In this document: piece after piece, positions 61,401 through 64,000 of the stretch | Layout of the letters: every line of letters starts with the position of its first letter | How positions within the stretch are numbered: position 1 is the first letter of the stretch | NCBI RefSeq assembly: GCF_958298935.1 | Contig: NC_084923.1 | Location: 3,474,501-3,538,500, forward strand | Origin: Phragmites australis | Taxonomy: Eukaryota; Streptophyta; Magnoliopsida; Poales; Poaceae | Direction: 5' to 3' | Length of the DNA stretch: 64,000 nucleotides | The notes under the pieces: generated by a model | What the model was told of the DNA's origin: nothing | What the model saw: the letters and a program-made list of their open reading frames with translations, nothing else | Database searches by the model: none | Position numbers and translations under genes: made by a program

Positions 61401-62230
61401 CCAAGCCTCCACCTTCATCATCATCCAAATCTCCAGTAGTTGTTCCACTAACTTGCACACCAGCTTGGTCTGTCACAGCTGAAACCTGGTCATAAGTTAT
61501 TACCATAATGTCAAGACAGCCAAACACTCGTTTATAACCTGATAAAATAATAATGAAGAGGAATGCTGGTAGCTCTCAACATAATGTTTTACCTTAATTA
61601 CTCTTCCAGCAATATCAAGTTGCCCATTTAAACTCTGAGCTGCTTTTGCATCTTCAAGGCGTGCAAACTAAATGATGAGATAGAACTAGTGAGAACTAAG
61701 CACCAGCAGAAACAAGAATTGCTCCGTAAAGAAATACTTGCCTGCACAAAACCAAAACCTTTACATAGCCCAGTCAGTGGATCAAGTGGCAGCTGGACAA
61801 GCTCCACTTGTCCAAATGGTTCGAAGACCTGGCAAAGAGATTTCATTGCAAGATGCACATGAGCAAAAAAAAAATAAAATAAGCAAGACTAACATGCTGG
61901 CCTTTTAAAGATAAATCAATAGCACCCTTAACTAAGATGTTTTCAATAATATGAACCAAAAGATAATTTGCTCAGAGCACATAAAAATCTAGAGAATAAT
62001 ATGTTTGGATATTGACCTGTCTCAATTGATCCTCATTAATATTGGAGTGAAGATTTCCAACATACAACTTCCTTGCTCCACCTGAAGCAACTCCACTTGA
62101 AGAAGCATTTGACTGAACTAAATTCTTTTCAGCCTCTGAAGGCTTAACCATCACCTGTTGACCAAGAAGCAGCTGGCCAGAAAGAGCTATTGCCATTGGA
62201 ACAGACATAGCATCATAGAATTCAATGTAC
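58413..62230 (-). CDS. RBM39: RBM39/CAPER (CC1-like) splicing factor, 3' part (5' exons beyond window)
   Basis: Nine exons (62230-62017, 61828-61742, 61667-61593, 61485-61402, 60647-60583, 59498-59273, 59128-59040, 58660-58546, 58448-58413) join in frame. The first exon carries the end of RRM1 (YIEFYDAMSVPMAIALSG). RRM2 runs from RKLYVGNL through GFGFVQFARLEDA. A Val/Pro/Ala-rich linker follows, then the C-terminal UHM-type RRM from NMFDPAVE through HGRWFAGKMITATF, ending MKFPS. The R-W-F loop of the UHM binds Trp-containing ULM peptides of SF3B1 and U2AF. The protein is a nuclear U2AF65-related factor in 3' splice-site choice. The intron between exons ending FVQ and starting FARLED is GC-AG. 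Upstream RS-rich and RRM1 exons are not found up to 64000. Identification is firm. Confidence 0.94.
60679..60850. mobile_element. Possible hAT-like MITE remnant in an RBM39-type intron
   Basis: GTTTTAAAAATCAGTAACTGG at the left is loosely inverted at the right (AGACCCGTTTTTAAAAC). Internal words CCAGTCACCCGACC and GGCCTAGTAGACCC are likewise opposed. Termini and target duplication are not certain. Confidence 0.4.
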
Positions 62231-64000
62231 CTGCCAATGTGAATAGCATGACACATATCAGACTATCCAGCTGTCAACAAAGTCAACCTTATTTTAGGAG
62301 TTATTAATGTTAAAAACACCAAATCGTTTTAACTAAATCTTGCATTCGATAACTTTTCAATCCAGGTTAGTTTTAGTTTTTTTAAAAATGGACTCCAAGA
62401 ATGTGGAACTCTGATGTTCCACACAGCTTACTGTCACCAATATAATCTTGTATTCCATCTTACTCATAAGTTGCTGATTATCCCAGCAGGCACACCAAAT
62501 TATAAATGTTCCTGCCGAGTATGAAAAAACGATGAATACATTCCCCCATGAAAATTGTATATGCATCTACAGCTAAAAATGCATATGTAATCATTAAACC
62601 ACAACTAAAGCAAACATAGTACACAATATGGATAGTAACATCTGAAATCCCATAAACCTACCAGCTACGTTACTAGAAGAGCAAAAGAGAAAATCTGAAC
62701 ATGCAACGCAACTGTAACGTGCACAAAAAAACCACAATATGAACACCACAATTCTACTAGCTGCATATTGGTTAAACATTAACTTTTCTACAGGAATGTT
62801 GATCAAATTTAACAAACATGTATCAAGATTGGTCTAATATGAATTTAGAGTACCAGGATCCTAGAATTTATCATAACTCAGTAAGCCCACGGACTAAGAC
62901 AATTTAAATAACCACTTAAGCAAACCACATGCTACAGGGGACGAAAACTTTTCACCCTGTGTCATCACAGCCATCTCCACAAGACATCATACCCATTACA
63001 TTACATGGACTTGCGCAAGTCCCTGCCACTTCGAGTTCCTCTCATAGCTCCTGAGCAGCCTCAAAACCCAACAGTTGGCCCTACATTCCCTTGCTAATTA
63101 TTTTTTCTCCTTTGTTGCTACCCTCAAAATTCAACCTTACAAAACCCAATCCATCGATCAATATATATACCACCCATATTTCCAGGGCAGCTACTTGACC
63201 ACAAAGCTGAAGCAGCCTTACAGAAAGTTGGAAAATATTGCAGACAAACCCAAGTTACGCGGAAATTAACCATATCTTAGATGAAGCTGTGAAAGACAAT
63301 GCAGAAAAAATAATTATTGCTAAAAAGGGATCAATGGGCGGCACAGTGCTAGCAACTCAGGGGACCACAGGGACTCGATAAGAACCAATTATTGCTAATT
63401 TCTGGTTATTCAACTTCCGAGAATATGTGGGCTGAAATCGACAGCAAGCCCTATGGACCGATGCCAAAAAGGGCATATATTTTCGGGGGGAAATGTGTAT
63501 ATGACACAGTGCTGGTTAATTGCAAGGTATATATGTCCTAACAGCACAAATTTTCAGTTCAGTGTATCAAGAAATAGAAGGAACAAAGTAAAGAACATGA
63601 ATATTGCCTCTCCAGTCACCACGTAAAAAAACCAGTGTTCAAAAAATCGGTGATCGGTAGCTGCTCGGCCAACCGGGGAGTAGGGATTAATCGGTTAATC
63701 GGGGATTAACTGAATTAATTGGTTGATCATTAATCGGTTGGTGTAAAGTACTTGAGGGGCTTACATACAAAAATGCAGCAATACACAATAAACGTATCCC
63801 TCCCTCTCTGCCCAACTGCAGCCCAACTACACAGAAGAAACCCACTAGGGCTTCTTACCCAACTCCCCTCCCGATCCACCTCACTTCCCCACCACTAGGC
63901 CACCTCTGCCAGTTCCCCGCCGCCTCCGCCTCCTCTCCATCACCGCAGCCGCCTTCGCCTCCTCTCCCCTCACCGCAGCAGCTGCCTCCCTCTCTGCTCC
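62231..64000. other. Intron or upstream DNA with repeats, no exon found
   Basis: This should be intron of the RBM39-type gene, because the exon at 62230 begins mid-codon. 63634-63760 has repeated TCGGTTAATCGGGGATTAA words, resembling a DNA-transposon end (compare 60679). 63790-64000 is C-rich and leader-like (GCCGCCTCCGCCTCC), possibly a 5' UTR of another transcript or a captured fragment. No coding exon is supported. Confidence 0.4.

Noticed and set aside
1..64000. tRNA, rRNA, CRISPR arrays and bacterial-type operon signals
   Set aside because: No tRNA B-box/T-loop pattern or rRNA core was noticed, and the window is clearly eukaryotic.

Overview
This is nuclear DNA from a grass. The evidence is many-intron genes with grass-type codon use (very GC-rich first exons), a plant-only gene set (HIPP metallochaperone, class III peroxidase, 4CL-like ligase, armadillo-repeat kinesin), Stowaway-type MITEs with CTCCCTCC ends, and a Ty3/gypsy LTR element primed by initiator Met-tRNA. 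I cannot name the species from the sequence alone. All exon coordinates below come from reading splice sites and frame by eye.

Layout, left to right. (1) 1-1.5 kb, minus: 5' part of a RABF1/ARA6-type Rab GTPase running off the left edge. (2) 1.5-12.7 kb: no convincing gene, with some fold-back repeats. (3) 12.75-14.14 kb, minus: a four-exon HIPP with two HMA domains and a CaaX end. (4) 15.7-20.0 kb, plus: a nine-exon DP subunit of E2F/DP, with a cluster of site II motifs and a telo-box upstream. (5) 20.7-22.8 kb, plus: a two-exon secreted class III peroxidase carrying an unusual repetitive C-terminal tail of about 320 residues. (6) 24.1-30.8 kb, minus: a six-exon 4CL-like (OPCL1-type) acyl-CoA ligase, open through 551 codons except for one in-frame TAG at codon 78. 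Its promoter and first 38 codons are tandemly duplicated (30.72-31.76 kb). (7) 31.8-45.6 kb: repeat-rich DNA with a 5.5-kb gypsy chromovirus-like element (34.87-40.33 kb), a long-TIR Mutator-type MITE (40.95-41.78 kb), a minisatellite, and remnants that look like exons of broken genes. (8) 45.6-57.6 kb, plus: a 20-exon ungrouped kinesin with C-terminal armadillo repeats (KIN-UC type, 941 aa). (9) 58.4-62.2 kb, minus: nine 3' exons of an RBM39/CAPER-type splicing factor; its 5' exons lie beyond the right edge.

The genes are functionally unrelated housekeeping or stress genes rather than a cluster. The most notable points are the peroxidase tail, the 4CL-like gene (nonsense codon, duplicated 5' end, altered peroxisomal tail), the kinesin intron whose frame-preserving ends are non-canonical (possible U12 type), two GC-AG introns, a non-LTR insertion with a 23-bp target duplication, and exon-like remnants interrupted by transposons. 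No tRNA, rRNA or CRISPR array was seen.
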